Of a stretch of 64,000 nt of DNA, positions 50,237 through 58,611 are shown piece after piece. The number at the start of each line of letters is the position of its first letter. Positions within the stretch are counted from its first letter, which is position 1. Both the position numbers and the translations under genes were made by a program. The notes under the pieces were generated by a model. It was not told where the DNA came from. It made no database searches and worked only from the letters and a program-made list of their open reading frames with translations. The stretch comes from Kitasatospora aureofaciens (GTDB lineage: Bacteria; Actinomycetota; Actinomycetes; Streptomycetales; Streptomycetaceae). Location: assembly GCF_001188955.3 (NCBI RefSeq), contig NZ_JPRF03000016.1, positions 62,001 to 126,000 on the forward strand. The letters run 5' to 3'.

Positions 50237-51010
50237 TCAGCTCGCGCTGGGTGCCGGAGTGGCCGGGGTCGTGGCCGAGGCCGCCGGGGTGGTGGAGGCG
50301 CCCGCCGAGGGGGTGGCCGCCGGGCTCGCGGTGTCCGTCGCGCCCGGCGCGGGGGTACCGCTGGGGGCGCCTGCCGAGGCGGAGGCACCGGCGCTCGGGC
50401 TCGCGCTCGCGCCCCCGGTGGCCGGGGAACCGCCGGCACGGCCGCTCGCCCCGGCGCTCGGGGTCGTCTGGGTGGGCTTGCAGCCCTCCTGCTTGGCCAT
50501 CGCCGCGCCCAGGTCGCCGCGTTGCAGCTTGGCCTGCGCCTGCGTGGACAGCGAGGACAGCTGCTGCAGCCGGTCGGCGACGCTGTGCAGCCCGTCCGCG
50601 AACTTCGCCTGGTCGTTGTTGGGCAGCGCGTCCAGCTTCTTCTGGACGTCCAGGTAGCCGTCGGACGCCTTCTTCAGCTCGTCGACGGTGTTCTTCTGCA
50701 GCGCCGCTCCGTTGTCCACCTTGGGCACACCGGCCGCGTCGATGGCGGCCCCGATGTCCTGGTTGGTCTTGGCGAGTCGCCCGATGTCCGTCGAGAGCCG
50801 CTTCTGCAGGTCGGCCGGGGACTCGCCGGTCTTCACCTGGCCGGTGTCGGCGAGGGCGGTCTGTGCCTGGGCGATCGGGTCCTTGGCCGCACCGCAGACG
50901 TTCGACGCCCAGGACTCCAGCTGCTTGCTGTTGTCGTCGCCGCCGCAGCCGACGGCTCCGAACGCGAGCAGCACGCCGAGGGCGGGTACGGCCAGCAGTC
51001 GCTTGTTCAC
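50237..51010 (-). CDS. Small lipoprotein with a helical domain and Ser/Ala/Thr-rich tail
   Basis: A 257-residue protein. The signal peptide ends in a lipobox (FGAVGC) with Cys near residue 22. Residues 30-170 are helical (LESWASNVCGAAKDPIAQAQTALADTG, LSTDIGRLAKTNQDIGAAIDAAG, LQQLSSLSTQAQAKLQRGDLGAAMAKQEGC) with two cysteines at the ends that may form a disulfide. The last 85 residues are a low-complexity Ala/Ser/Pro/Thr/Gly tail, probably wall-spanning. GTG 51010 has AAAGG upstream. Function unknown. Confidence 0.78.
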   Translation of the reverse strand: MNKRLLAVPALGVLLAFGAVGCGGDDNSKQLESWASNVCGAAKDPIAQAQTALADTGQVKTGESPADLQKRLSTDIGRLAKTNQDIGAAIDAAGVPKVDNGAALQKNTVDELKKASDGYLDVQKKLDALPNNDQAKFADGLHSVADRLQQLSSLSTQAQAKLQRGDLGAAMAKQEGCKPTQTTPSAGASGRAGGSPATGGASASPSAGASASAGAPSGTPAPGATDTASPAATPSAGASTTPAASATTPATPAPSAS

Positions 51011-51188
51011 CGGGAGAAGCCTTTCGGTTTCGGTCGTCTTCGGTCGTCGAACCTACACGGCCGTCACCAGGCGCCCGGTTCCCGCCCGCTCGACTGCCGG
51101 GCACCTCGGCTGCGCCGCTGCTCGGCTCCCGGATCGTCCCTGCCCGAACTCCCACCCCGGCCCGCTCAGAGCACGCCCCCGCCGCCGC

Positions 51189-51551
51189 TCAGGCCCGCTC
51201 GACCCTGATCGGACCGCCCGGCCGGACGGTGCGCAGCACCTGGGCGTCCCCGTCCAACGCGCCGAGGACGTTGCAGGGACTGGCCAGTCGGCACTCGCCC
51301 TCGTGCGAGATCGGGGTCGGGCCGTACGGCAGGGCGAGGCTCTAGCCATCGGTCCAGAACGCGACCGTGCCCGGCTCGACGCCCTGCCGGGCGCCGTCCT
51401 CGCGCGGCGCGCTGACGGGCGTGCGGAAGTAGACCTCCTCGCCCCAGGGGCCGGTCGTCGAACTGATCGGCAGCCTGGGCCAGAGTGCCTCGGTGGTGGG
51501 GGTGGCCGACAGCGTGGCGGTGGCCTGCCCGGCCGGCCACAGGATGCGTAT
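51189..51551 (-). pseudogene. Cyclophilin-like (DUF369/TM1367-type) pseudogene
   Basis: Read on the minus strand, codons from 51551 give RILWPAGQATATLSATPTT, then LPISSTTGPWGEEVYFRTPVSAPRE, then VEPGTVAFWTDG, an in-frame TAG (51342-51344), then SLALPYGPTPISHEGECRL to a TGA at 51189-51191. This is the small cyclophilin-like fold seen in many actinobacteria. Two lesions are visible: the codon where the family start Met is expected is ATA (51549-51551), with no in-frame ATG, GTG or TTG back to the preceding stop, and the internal TAG. Reading frame and codon bias are otherwise intact, so inactivation is recent or translation is unusual. Confidence 0.75.
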
Positions 51552-51752
51552 GTGCTTCCTCTTCCGCGACTGGTCCGATCGAGGATCGGACCCGGTCGTG
51601 CCGGAAGCAGCGAACCGCCAGGCTCAACAATCTGTCAACGACTGCCCGGAGGGCGGGAACGCCGGAGGGCACGAGGCCGGAAGGCGGAACGCCGGAAGGA
51701 ATCCCGGGCGCCGCCGGGAAGCGGTCCACGGACCGCGACGAGGTCGGAGAGG

Positions 51753-52172
51753 TCAGACCGCGACAGAGGCGGCCGAGACCGGCCAGCTCATCCGGATCAC
51801 GCCACCGTCGGCACCCTTGGTGACCTCCAGGTCCTCGACCAGACCGGTGATCACAGCGAGGCCCAGGGTGTCGTCGTCCGGGTCGCCGCCCTCGGCGGCA
51901 CCGGGGGCCGGGACCGCAGCGGGGCCCGCTTCGTCCTCGACCTCGATGAGGAAACGCTTCTCCTGGTCGGTCAGCGCGACCCGCACCGTGCCGCCGATGC
52001 CACCACGCTGGTGCAGGCCGACCGCACGCGAGCACGCCTCACCGACCGCGAGCCGCACCTCGTCGAGCACCGACTCGTCGACCCCGGCCCGTCTGGCGAC
52101 GGCCGCGGCGACCAGCCTGGCCGTCCGCACGTGCTCGGGAAGCGCGCTGAATCGAAGTTCGACGGTTGCCAT
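51753..52172 (-). CDS. Anti-sigma-factor-like ATP-binding protein downstream of bldG
   Basis: A 139-residue GHKL-type protein in the position of the known orf3 partner of BldG. Residues 30-60 (DESVLDEVRLAVGEACSRAVGLH) correspond to the N-box, although the usual Asn is Arg here. The G2-like region is DDTLGLAVITGLVEDLEV. In S. coelicolor the two genes are co-transcribed, and BldG acts against the cognate anti-sigma factor to control development and antibiotic production. ATG 52172 has GGGGGAG directly upstream. The 163-bp gap to bldG has no obvious terminator. Confidence 0.85.
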   Translation of the reverse strand: MATVELRFSALPEHVRTARLVAAAVARRAGVDESVLDEVRLAVGEACSRAVGLHQRGGIGGTVRVALTDQEKRFLIEVEDEAGPAAVPAPGAAEGGDPDDDTLGLAVITGLVEDLEVTKGADGGVIRMSWPVSAASVAV

Positions 52173-52335
52173 CTCTCCCCCTCGGGGTGCTCCGACCGGA
52201 GCCGACGGTGCGGCCCCGCGGGGCCGGCACTCGACCGGCCCTGAGGCGTCCGGGGAACACGGGTCCTCATACGGGCCCCTGCGCCCCGGACGCGTTGGAA
52301 CGGGCGGGCCGACCACGTGGACCGGCCCGGACGCG

Positions 52336-52677
52336 TCAGTCGGTCGCGGAGACCGCGTCGTCCACCGAGGTGTGGATCGGGAAGACCTTGGTCAGACCGG
52401 TGATCCGGAAGATCTTGAGAATACGCTCCTGGTTGCACACCAGGCGCAGCGAGCCCTCGTGGGCACGTACCCGCTTCAGGCCACCGACCAGCACGCCCAG
52501 ACCGGTCGAGTCGAGGAAGTCAACGCCCTCCATGTCGACGACGAGGTGGTACTTGCCGTCGTTGACGAGCTCGACCAGCTGCTCCCGCAGCTTCGGGGCG
52601 GTGTACACATCGATCTCGCCGCCAACCTCGACGACCGTACGATCGCCGACTGCGCGGGTCGACAGGGACAGGTCCAC
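52336..52677 (-). CDS. bldG: Anti-anti-sigma factor BldG
   Basis: A 113-residue STAS protein, the exact length of S. coelicolor BldG. The fold reads [23 protein letters not shown], then [27 protein letters not shown]. Ser57 in FLDSTG is the conserved phosphorylation site used in partner switching. GTG 52677 has GGAGG 4 nt upstream. BldG is needed for aerial hyphae and antibiotics in streptomycetes. The gene diverges from the helicase across about 220 bp and is followed by its anti-sigma partner. Confidence 0.96.
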   Translation of the reverse strand: MDLSLSTRAVGDRTVVEVGGEIDVYTAPKLREQLVELVNDGKYHLVVDMEGVDFLDSTGLGVLVGGLKRVRAHEGSLRLVCNQERILKIFRITGLTKVFPIHTSVDDAVSATD

Positions 52678-52899
52678 GGAACCTCCAGCACCTTGCCTTG
52701 CTACGTCATGTGCGATCCTCGGCCGGACGGCCGCCACCGCATGGTCGCGAGCCCGGGCACGCCAAGCCAACGCGTGGCAAGCCTCAGCGCTGCGACCCAC
52801 GGCCGTACGGCCGTCACGGCCACATTCAACCACCTGCGACCATGCCCGCACGATGGCTTACGACGATTCTGCGTCACGCCGGTGACACACTGGGTCCTC

Positions 52900-55263
52900 A
52901 TGCCGCCCCGACACAGCCTGCCCGAGGCACTGCTCACGACCCTGTCCACCAGTCGGGGCCGGGCCGATCGGCTCACCCATACGGAGCACCTTCCCGCCCG
53001 ACCTGCGCGTTATTCACCGTGGCCCGACTCGATCCGACCGGAGATCGTCGCCTCGGCCCGGGACATCGGGGTGGAACAGCCCTGGGCGCACCAGGCAGAA
53101 GCGATGAACCTGGCCAAAACCGGCCAGACTGTGGTCATCGCCACAGGCACCGCCTCGGGCAAGTCGCTGGGCTATTTGGCGCCCGTGCTCAGCGATCTGC
53201 TGGAGGGCACCGAGGCCCGCAACGGCCGCGGCGCCACCGCGCTCTACCTGGCTCCGACCAAGGCGCTGGCCGCCGACCAGCGCCGCCGCGCCGCCGAACT
53301 CGCCCCGCCGAGGGTCCGGGCAGCCCTGTACGACGGCGACACCCCGCCGGAGGAGCGCGAATGGGTGCGCCAGTACGCCTCCTACGTGCTCACCAACCCG
53401 GACATGCTGCACCGGGGCATCCTGCCCGCGCACGCCCGCTGGGCCTCCTTCCTCAAGGCGCTGCGCTACGTGGTCGTGGACGAGTGCCACAGCTACCGGG
53501 GCGTGTTCGGCTCGCACGTCGCCCAGGTGCTGCGGCGGCTGCGCCGCATCTGTGCCCGTTACGGTTCGTCACCCGCATTCCTGCTCGCCTCCGCCACCAC
53601 CGCCGACCCGGCCGTGACCGCCCGGCGGCTGACCGGCCTGCCCGCCGTGGCCGTCACCGAGGACGCCTCGCCGCGCGGGCCCATGGTCTTCGGCCTCTGG
53701 GAGCCGCCGCTGACCGAGAACGTCGGCGAGCACGGCGCCCCGGTACGCCGCACCGCCACCGCCGAGGCCGCGCACCTGCTGACCGACCTGGTCGAACGGC
53801 AGACCCGGACCGTCGTGTTCGTCCGCTCCCGCCGCGCCGCCGAACTCGTCGCGCTGCAGGCCCAGGACCAGCTCGGCCGGCCGCTCGCCGAGCGGGTGGC
53901 CGCCTACCGCGGCGGCTACCTCGCCGACGAACGCCGGGCCCTGGAGCGCGACCTGCACTCCGGCCGACTGCTCGGACTCGCCTCCACCTCCGCTCTCGAA
54001 CTCGGCGTCGACATCTCCGGACTCGACGCCGTCCTGATGGCCGGTTACCCCGGCACCCGGGCCTCGCTCTGGCAGCAGGCGGGCCGGGCGGGGCGTGAGG
54101 CCCAGGGCGCATTGGCCGTCCTGATCGCCCGGGACGATCCGCTGGACACCTACCTGGTGCACCACCCGGAGGCGCTGTTCGCGACGCCCGTCGAGGCCAC
54201 CGTGCTCGACCCCGACAACCCGCACGTGCTCGCCCCGCACCTGTGTGCGGCGGCGGCCGAACTCCCGCTCACCGACGACGACCTGGAGCTGTTCGGCCCC
54301 TCCACCGCACCACTGCTGCCGGTGCTGGAGCGGCGCGGCCTGCTGCGCCGGCGCGCCGACGGCTCCTGGTACTGGACCCGCCGGGAGCGCGCCGCCGACG
54401 CCGTCGACCTGCGCGGGAGCGGCGGCAGCCCGGTGCAGATCGTCGAGGCCGACACCGGCCGGCTGCTCGGCACGGTGGACGCCGCGGCCGCCCACACCAC
54501 CGTGCACACCGGGGCCGTCCACCTCCACCAGGGACGCACCTACCTGGTCCGGGAACTCGATCTGGAGGACTCGGTCGCCCTGGTCGAACCGGCCGACCCG
54601 CCGTACACGACGGCCGCCCGTGACATCACCTCCATCTCCGTCCTTGACACCGACACCACCGTCCAGTGGGGCGAGGGCCGGCTCAGCTTCGGCTCGGTGG
54701 AGGTGGTCAACCAGGTGGTCGGCTACCTCCGCAAGCGGATCTCCACCGGGGAGATCATGGGCGAGAGCAAGCTCGACCTCCCGCCCCGCACCCTGCGCAC
54801 CCGCGCGGTCTGGTGGTCCGTCACCGAGGACCAGCTGCTCGACGCGGACCTCCCGCTCGACCGGCTGCCCGGCGCCGCCCACGCCGCCGAACACGCCTCG
54901 ATCGGCCTGCTGCCGCTGTTCGCCACCTGCGACCGGTGGGACATCGGCGGCGTCTCCGTCCCGTTGCACCCCGACACCGGGCTGCCCACGGTGTTCGTCT
55001 ACGACGGCCACCCGGGCGGGGCCGGCTTCGCCGAACGCGGCTTCCAGCGGGCCGTCCCGTGGCTCACCGCCACCCGCGCCGCAATCGCCTCCTGCGAGTG
55101 CGAACGCGGCTGCCCGTCCTGCGTCCAGTCGCCCAAGTGCGGCAACGGTAACGACCCACTGGACAAGGCGGCAGCCGTCCGGCTGCTCGACGTCCTACTG
55201 GCCGGGGCGCCGGGGACCGGCTCCGCAGCGGGCCCGGACGGTGGAGCGCCGGCCGCTTCATGA
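52900..55263 (+). CDS. MrfA/YprA-type DEXH helicase with C-terminal DUF1998 zinc domain
   Basis: A 787-residue superfamily 2 helicase. It has a Q-motif-like WAHQAEAM, motif I IATGTASGKS (82-91), motif II VVDECHS (DECH near 194), motif III LASATT, then a second RecA domain with STSALELGVDISGLDAVLMAGYPG and QQAGRAGR. The C-terminal DUF1998 region has the four-Cys cluster CECERGCPSCVQSPKCGNGNDP. B. subtilis MrfA with this layout repairs mitomycin-type lesions. GTG 52882 is an alternative start. In actinobacteria this helicase commonly neighbours the Tad secretion genes, as here; the 3' ends overlap by 6 bp. Confidence 0.9.
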   Translation: MPPRHSLPEALLTTLSTSRGRADRLTHTEHLPARPARYSPWPDSIRPEIVASARDIGVEQPWAHQAEAMNLAKTGQTVVIATGTASGKSLGYLAPVLSDLLEGTEARNGRGATALYLAPTKALAADQRRRAAELAPPRVRAALYDGDTPPEEREWVRQYASYVLTNPDMLHRGILPAHARWASFLKALRYVVVDECHSYRGVFGSHVAQVLRRLRRICARYGSSPAFLLASATTADPAVTARRLTGLPAVAVTEDASPRGPMVFGLWEPPLTENVGEHGAPVRRTATAEAAHLLTDLVERQTRTVVFVRSRRAAELVALQAQDQLGRPLAERVAAYRGGYLADERRALERDLHSGRLLGLASTSALELGVDISGLDAVLMAGYPGTRASLWQQAGRAGREAQGALAVLIARDDPLDTYLVHHPEALFATPVEATVLDPDNPHVLAPHLCAAAAELPLTDDDLELFGPSTAPLLPVLERRGLLRRRADGSWYWTRRERAADAVDLRGSGGSPVQIVEADTGRLLGTVDAAAAHTTVHTGAVHLHQGRTYLVRELDLEDSVALVEPADPPYTTAARDITSISVLDTDTTVQWGEGRLSFGSVEVVNQVVGYLRKRISTGEIMGESKLDLPPRTLRTRAVWWSVTEDQLLDADLPLDRLPGAAHAAEHASIGLLPLFATCDRWDIGGVSVPLHPDTGLPTVFVYDGHPGGAGFAERGFQRAVPWLTATRAAIASCECERGCPSCVQSPKCGNGNDPLDKAAAVRLLDVLLAGAPGTGSAAGPDGGAPAAS

Positions 55264-55827
55264 CCCTGCCGCCGCACCGCTCGTGCTGCTCGGAACACCG
55301 CCGGGACCTGCACCGGCACCGCCATCCGCACCCGGGCCAGCACCGGAGCCGGCACCAGCGCCGCCCTCGGCCGCGGTGACCGTAGCCCGAAGCGGTCCGG
55401 CCCGGGCCCTCGCCCGCACCGGGCCGACCGGCAGCCGCAGCGGGAGCCCGCCCACCGACACCTCGGCCACCACCTCGACGGCGTCCGCCGAGCGGTCCAC
55501 CGTGCAGGACGCCAGAGCCGCGCCCTGCGTCGCGGCGATCCCGGCGGCCCGAGCGCAGCCGCCGTCCGGATCCAGCAGCAGCCGGTCCGCTGCCGCGAGG
55601 GCTGCCAGGTCGGCGGCCGACTCGGCCCGGTGCCGGGCGGCCACCACCGCACCGACCGCGATCGTCGCGGTGAAGGCCACCGTGCCCAGCATCGCCAGGG
55701 CGAGCAGCCAGACCGTCGCCGAGCCCGCGTCCGCCCCGTACCCGTGCCGGCCGGCCGCAGCGGCCCGGGCGGTGCGGACTCGCTCCAGCCGCTCCACCGG
55801 CCACCGGCGGCCGGTCAGGCGGGCCAC
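55258..55827 (-). CDS. TadE-like protein (Rv3654c-type), last gene of the Tad operon
   Basis: A 189-residue protein. One hydrophobic helix (SATVWLLALAMLGTVAFTATIAVGAVV, about residues 35-62) follows a basic N-terminus. Then comes AARHRAESAADLAALAAADRLL, the helical motif of the helicase/secretion-neighbourhood TadE-like family, and a beta-rich part with two cysteines and a Gly/Ala tail. These are minor pseudopilin-like components. GTG 55827 overlaps the upstream tadE gene by 13 nt and has GGAGG upstream. Confidence 0.82.
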   Translation of the reverse strand: MARLTGRRWPVERLERVRTARAAAAGRHGYGADAGSATVWLLALAMLGTVAFTATIAVGAVVAARHRAESAADLAALAAADRLLLDPDGGCARAAGIAATQGAALASCTVDRSADAVEVVAEVSVGGLPLRLPVGPVRARARAGPLRATVTAAEGGAGAGSGAGPGADGGAGAGPGGVPSSTSGAAAGS

Positions 55828-56306
55828 GAGCCACCACCTCCCTCCGCGGTGCCACCCAGTACGTCCTCCCGGGCGGCCACGGCCATCGCGCCGACCCGCA
55901 CCGCGAGCAGACCGCCCAGCCGGCCCGGCCCCGCGCACGGGGCGTCCACGTCGACCCGCACCGTGTCCGCCGCGACCGCCAGCCGTACCCGCGCTCCCGG
56001 CGGCGCCGCCGCGCGGGCGAGTTCGACGGCGTCCGTCTCCCCGCGCGCGGCCGCCCTGGCACCGATCCGGGCCGCGTCCACGCAGGTGATCTGCGCGGCC
56101 GCCGCGAGTACGCCCCAGATCAGCATCGCCGCGAGCAGGACGAGCGCCGGCAGCACCACCGCCGTCTCCGCCGTGACGAAGCCACCGTCCCCGCGCCGCG
56201 CCGACCGCACCGCCTGGCGCTGTGCCGCCGCCGAGCTCCCGCAACGCCCGTCGGCCGCTCGGAGGACGGGCGCAGCACGGGGCCTCGGCCTGCCCCTACG
56301 TCGCAT
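55815..56306 (-). CDS. TadE-family pilus assembly protein
   Basis: A 163-residue protein. The TadE helix is GGFVTAETAVVLPALVLLAAMLIWGVLAAAAQITCVDAARIGARAAARG (residues 40-90): Gly-Phe-x-x-Ala-Glu is the prepilin-like processing site with Glu at +5-type spacing. The C-terminal part is a small beta domain. TadE pseudopilins help assemble Flp pili. The start at ATG 56306 overlaps the upstream pilin gene by 11 nt; an internal GTG near VRSARRGDGG is a possible alternative. Confidence 0.82.
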   Translation of the reverse strand: MRRRGRPRPRAAPVLRAADGRCGSSAAAQRQAVRSARRGDGGFVTAETAVVLPALVLLAAMLIWGVLAAAAQITCVDAARIGARAAARGETDAVELARAAAPPGARVRLAVAADTVRVDVDAPCAGPGRLGGLLAVRVGAMAVAAREDVLGGTAEGGGGSWPA

Positions 56307-56568
56307 GGAGTGCCCGTTCCAGCATCTCGGTCAGCGCCCCGGTGATGGCCGTGCTGGTCACCACCTTGTAGAGCCCGGCGGCAAGGGCGCACGCGCCCAG
56401 CGTTCCCACTGCGTATTCGGCGGTGGTCATTCCGGCGTCCGACCGGCCCCGGCGCCGGACCGTCCGGCGCAGCCGGCCCTCGGCCCCGCGACTCCTCCGT
56501 CGCCATCCCCCGAGCAACTGCCGAAGCGGCTGTCCGGTCCCGGCCTTGATCATCATCACTGCGGTCAT
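56296..56568 (-). CDS. Flp-pilin-like protein (DUF4244)
   Basis: A 90-residue protein beginning at ATG 56568 after AGGAGAG. A basic N-terminal half ends in SDAGMTTAEYAVGTLGACALAAGLYKVV, the class IVb/Flp prepilin pattern: cleavage after Gly, Glu at +5, then a hydrophobic helix. DUF4244 proteins are the likely pilin subunit of actinobacterial Tad systems. It overlaps tadE by 11 nt. No prepilin peptidase (TadV) is encoded in the window. Confidence 0.85.
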   Translation of the reverse strand: MTAVMMIKAGTGQPLRQLLGGWRRRSRGAEGRLRRTVRRRGRSDAGMTTAEYAVGTLGACALAAGLYKVVTSTAITGALTEMLERALHAT

Positions 56569-56649
56569 CGTTCTCTCCTGTCTGGAGTTTTCTTCCGGTT
56601 TCGTTCCGGTCTTTCCCGTGACTCCGGCGGCGCGGGAGCCGACGTCCAC

Positions 56650-57432
56650 TCACATCGCCTGGGCGAAGCGGCTGGTGAGGCCGATCACCACCGGCACCAC
56701 GCCGATCAGGACGAAGGCCGGGAGGAAGCAGAGCCCGAGTGGCGCGGTGGCGAGCACCGCGGCCCGGCGGACCCGGGTGTGGGCCGCCCGCGCGGCCGCT
56801 GTCCGCTGTGCCTGGGCCAGTCCGATCAGCGGACCGGCCACAGGGGCCCCGCCGAGGCTCGTCCGGACCAGGCAGCGTGCCAGCGGGGCCAGTGCGGGGT
56901 GCTGTTCACCCAGCCTGGTCCAGCACAGTTCCGGCGGTGCGCCCAGGGCCAGTTCGGCTCCGATCGCCACCAGCCTGGGCCCCAGCGGTGCGCCCACACT
57001 CCGGCCCACCGCCGACACCGCCACCGAGGGCAGTGCCGCCGATCCGAGGCAGGCCGCCAACAGCTCAGCGCCCAGTGGGAGTTGCCTGGTCAGCAGTTCC
57101 TCCTCCAGCGCCGCCCGGCGATCCGTCGGCGAACGGGCCCGAGCCGACCAGCGGTGGACCCCCGCCGCTGCCAGTCCCCCGGCCACGACGCCGACGACAT
57201 CCCCGACCAGCACCGCCACCGCCAGCCCGGCGCCGACCGCCGAGACCAATCGCCGCAGAGGACCAAGCCCTGGACGTCTCGGGCTCGTTCGCCGTCGCTC
57301 CGCGCCCCGCTCAGGCGCCCAGGCGAACGCTCGCCGCCCGGCCGTACGCCGCAACGTCCCCACCGTCATGGCGGCCGCCGTCACCGCCGCCGCAGCGAGG
57401 GGCCCGGCCGCGATCCATCCGGGGCCTCGCAT
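56650..57432 (-). CDS. tadC: Tad pilus membrane platform protein TadC (T2SSF)
   Basis: A 260-residue membrane protein of the type II secretion F family. Helices lie near residues 5-25, 62-90, 120-140 and 235-258. The F-domain hallmark region is LPLGAELLAACLGSAALPSVAVSAVGRSVG and ELALGAPPELCW, ending with LPAFVLIGVVPVVIGL. Its ATG overlaps the tadB stop by one base (TAATG), so the two platform subunits are translationally coupled. Confidence 0.85.
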   Translation of the reverse strand: MRGPGWIAAGPLAAAAVTAAAMTVGTLRRTAGRRAFAWAPERGAERRRTSPRRPGLGPLRRLVSAVGAGLAVAVLVGDVVGVVAGGLAAAGVHRWSARARSPTDRRAALEEELLTRQLPLGAELLAACLGSAALPSVAVSAVGRSVGAPLGPRLVAIGAELALGAPPELCWTRLGEQHPALAPLARCLVRTSLGGAPVAGPLIGLAQAQRTAAARAAHTRVRRAAVLATAPLGLCFLPAFVLIGVVPVVIGLTSRFAQAM

Positions 57433-58427
57433 TACGCCACCCCCGCTCCGGTACCGAGCGCCCGCGCCTGCAGCGGTCCTCGACGCCCGTCACCGCCTCC
57501 ACCAGGCCACTCAGCGCCCTGCGGGGCTTCCAGCGCGCCCCGGGCCGCCACCCGGACGATGCGGGCCGTCCAGAGCACCCCTAGACCCTCCAGAGCCGCA
57601 CCCGCCGCAAGGCAGCCCAGTCCGGCCGAGGTGTGCAGCAGGACCTCCAGCGGGCGTGCCCCTAGCCCACTGCCCAGGAGCAGGCCCGCGCCCGGCAGGG
57701 CGGCCAGGACCGCGATCGTCGTACGCGGGCCGGCCAGCTCCCCGGCGATCTCCTCCGCCAACTCCCGTTCACCGCGCAGCGCCTCGGCGACCCGGTCCAG
57801 CGCCGCGGCCAGCCCCGATCCGCCGTCGGAGGCGACCCGCCAACAGGCCGCGATCGCCGCCGCCCCGCTGCCACCTGGCAGTTCGGCCAGCAACAGGAGC
57901 GCGGCGGGAACGTCCCCGCCGTACCGGCCCGCGGCCAACCGGGCCACCGGTTCGGCTCCGAGCCGGCGCAGCCCCTCCGGATCCGCGGCGAGCCGCGCGG
58001 TGACCAGGTGCAGCGCCTGCTCCGGCGTCGCGCCGCTGCGCAACTCCCCGGCCAGCGCGGCGCAGAGCTCCACCACCGCCGCAGCCCGCTGCCCGGCCTC
58101 CGCGGCCAGGCGCCGCCGCAGCCGCCACCGCCGCAACGGAAGGACGGCCAGTGCGGCCGCGAGCACCGGTACCGGCGAGTCGGTGGCCCGGCCGAAGGCC
58201 AACCCCGCAGGCAGGACCAACAGTTCGGGGACCAGCAGTCCCGGAAACCGAGCCCAGCCCCGTCGTTCCGCCTGCGGGCCCGGCCCGTACACCGGGGGCC
58301 CACTGCCCGCCAGCACCAGTCTGGAGCGCCGCCCGCCCGGCAACTGTTCCTGGACGGCACGCCACCCGGCGACGGTCAGCAGGCAGAGCACCGTCGCCCA
58401 GCAGAACCCGATCTGTTCCTGCGTCAC
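57432..58427 (-). CDS. tadB: Tad pilus membrane platform protein TadB (T2SSF)
   Basis: A 331-residue membrane protein. N-terminal helices (IGFCWATVLCLLTVAGWRAV; a second pair near 50-85) precede the T2SSF domain: AAVVELCAALAGELRSGATPEQALHLV, then ACWRVASDGGSGLAAALDRVAEALRGERELAEEIAGELAGPRTT, then two C-terminal helices. I take GTG 58427 because GGAGG lies 8 nt upstream. GTG 58442 and 58436 are alternatives inside that ribosome-binding region. Confidence 0.85.
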   Translation of the reverse strand: MTQEQIGFCWATVLCLLTVAGWRAVQEQLPGGRRSRLVLAGSGPPVYGPGPQAERRGWARFPGLLVPELLVLPAGLAFGRATDSPVPVLAAALAVLPLRRWRLRRRLAAEAGQRAAAVVELCAALAGELRSGATPEQALHLVTARLAADPEGLRRLGAEPVARLAAGRYGGDVPAALLLLAELPGGSGAAAIAACWRVASDGGSGLAAALDRVAEALRGERELAEEIAGELAGPRTTIAVLAALPGAGLLLGSGLGARPLEVLLHTSAGLGCLAAGAALEGLGVLWTARIVRVAARGALEAPQGAEWPGGGGDGRRGPLQARALGTGAGVA

Positions 58428-58443
58428 CTCACTCACCTCCACG

Positions 58444-58611
58444 TCATCGCCTCTTCCGGCCGCAAGACCGGAGCAGCACCAGGGCACCCGTCGCGCACCC
58501 GGCCAGCAGCAGCACGAACCCGATCTCGACCAACCGCAGCTCCCGTGCCGCCTGGGCCGCCGACGCCATCGACACCGACGTGGTCAGCGCCGACACCGCC
58601 GCCGCGCTCAT
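58444..58611 (-). CDS. 55-residue single-pass membrane protein between tadA and tadB
   Basis: A very small protein starting at ATG 58611, which overlaps the tadA stop in an ATGA. The first 25 residues are Ala/Ser-rich (MSAAAVSALTTSVSMASAAQ). A helix follows (LVEIGFVLLLAGCATGALVLL) and a basic end (RSCGRKRR). Position, coupling and codon use make it a real part of the operon. It may be a small platform or anchoring subunit. It is easily missed by gene finders, and I recognise no named family. Confidence 0.65.
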   Translation of the reverse strand: MSAAAVSALTTSVSMASAAQAARELRLVEIGFVLLLAGCATGALVLLRSCGRKRR

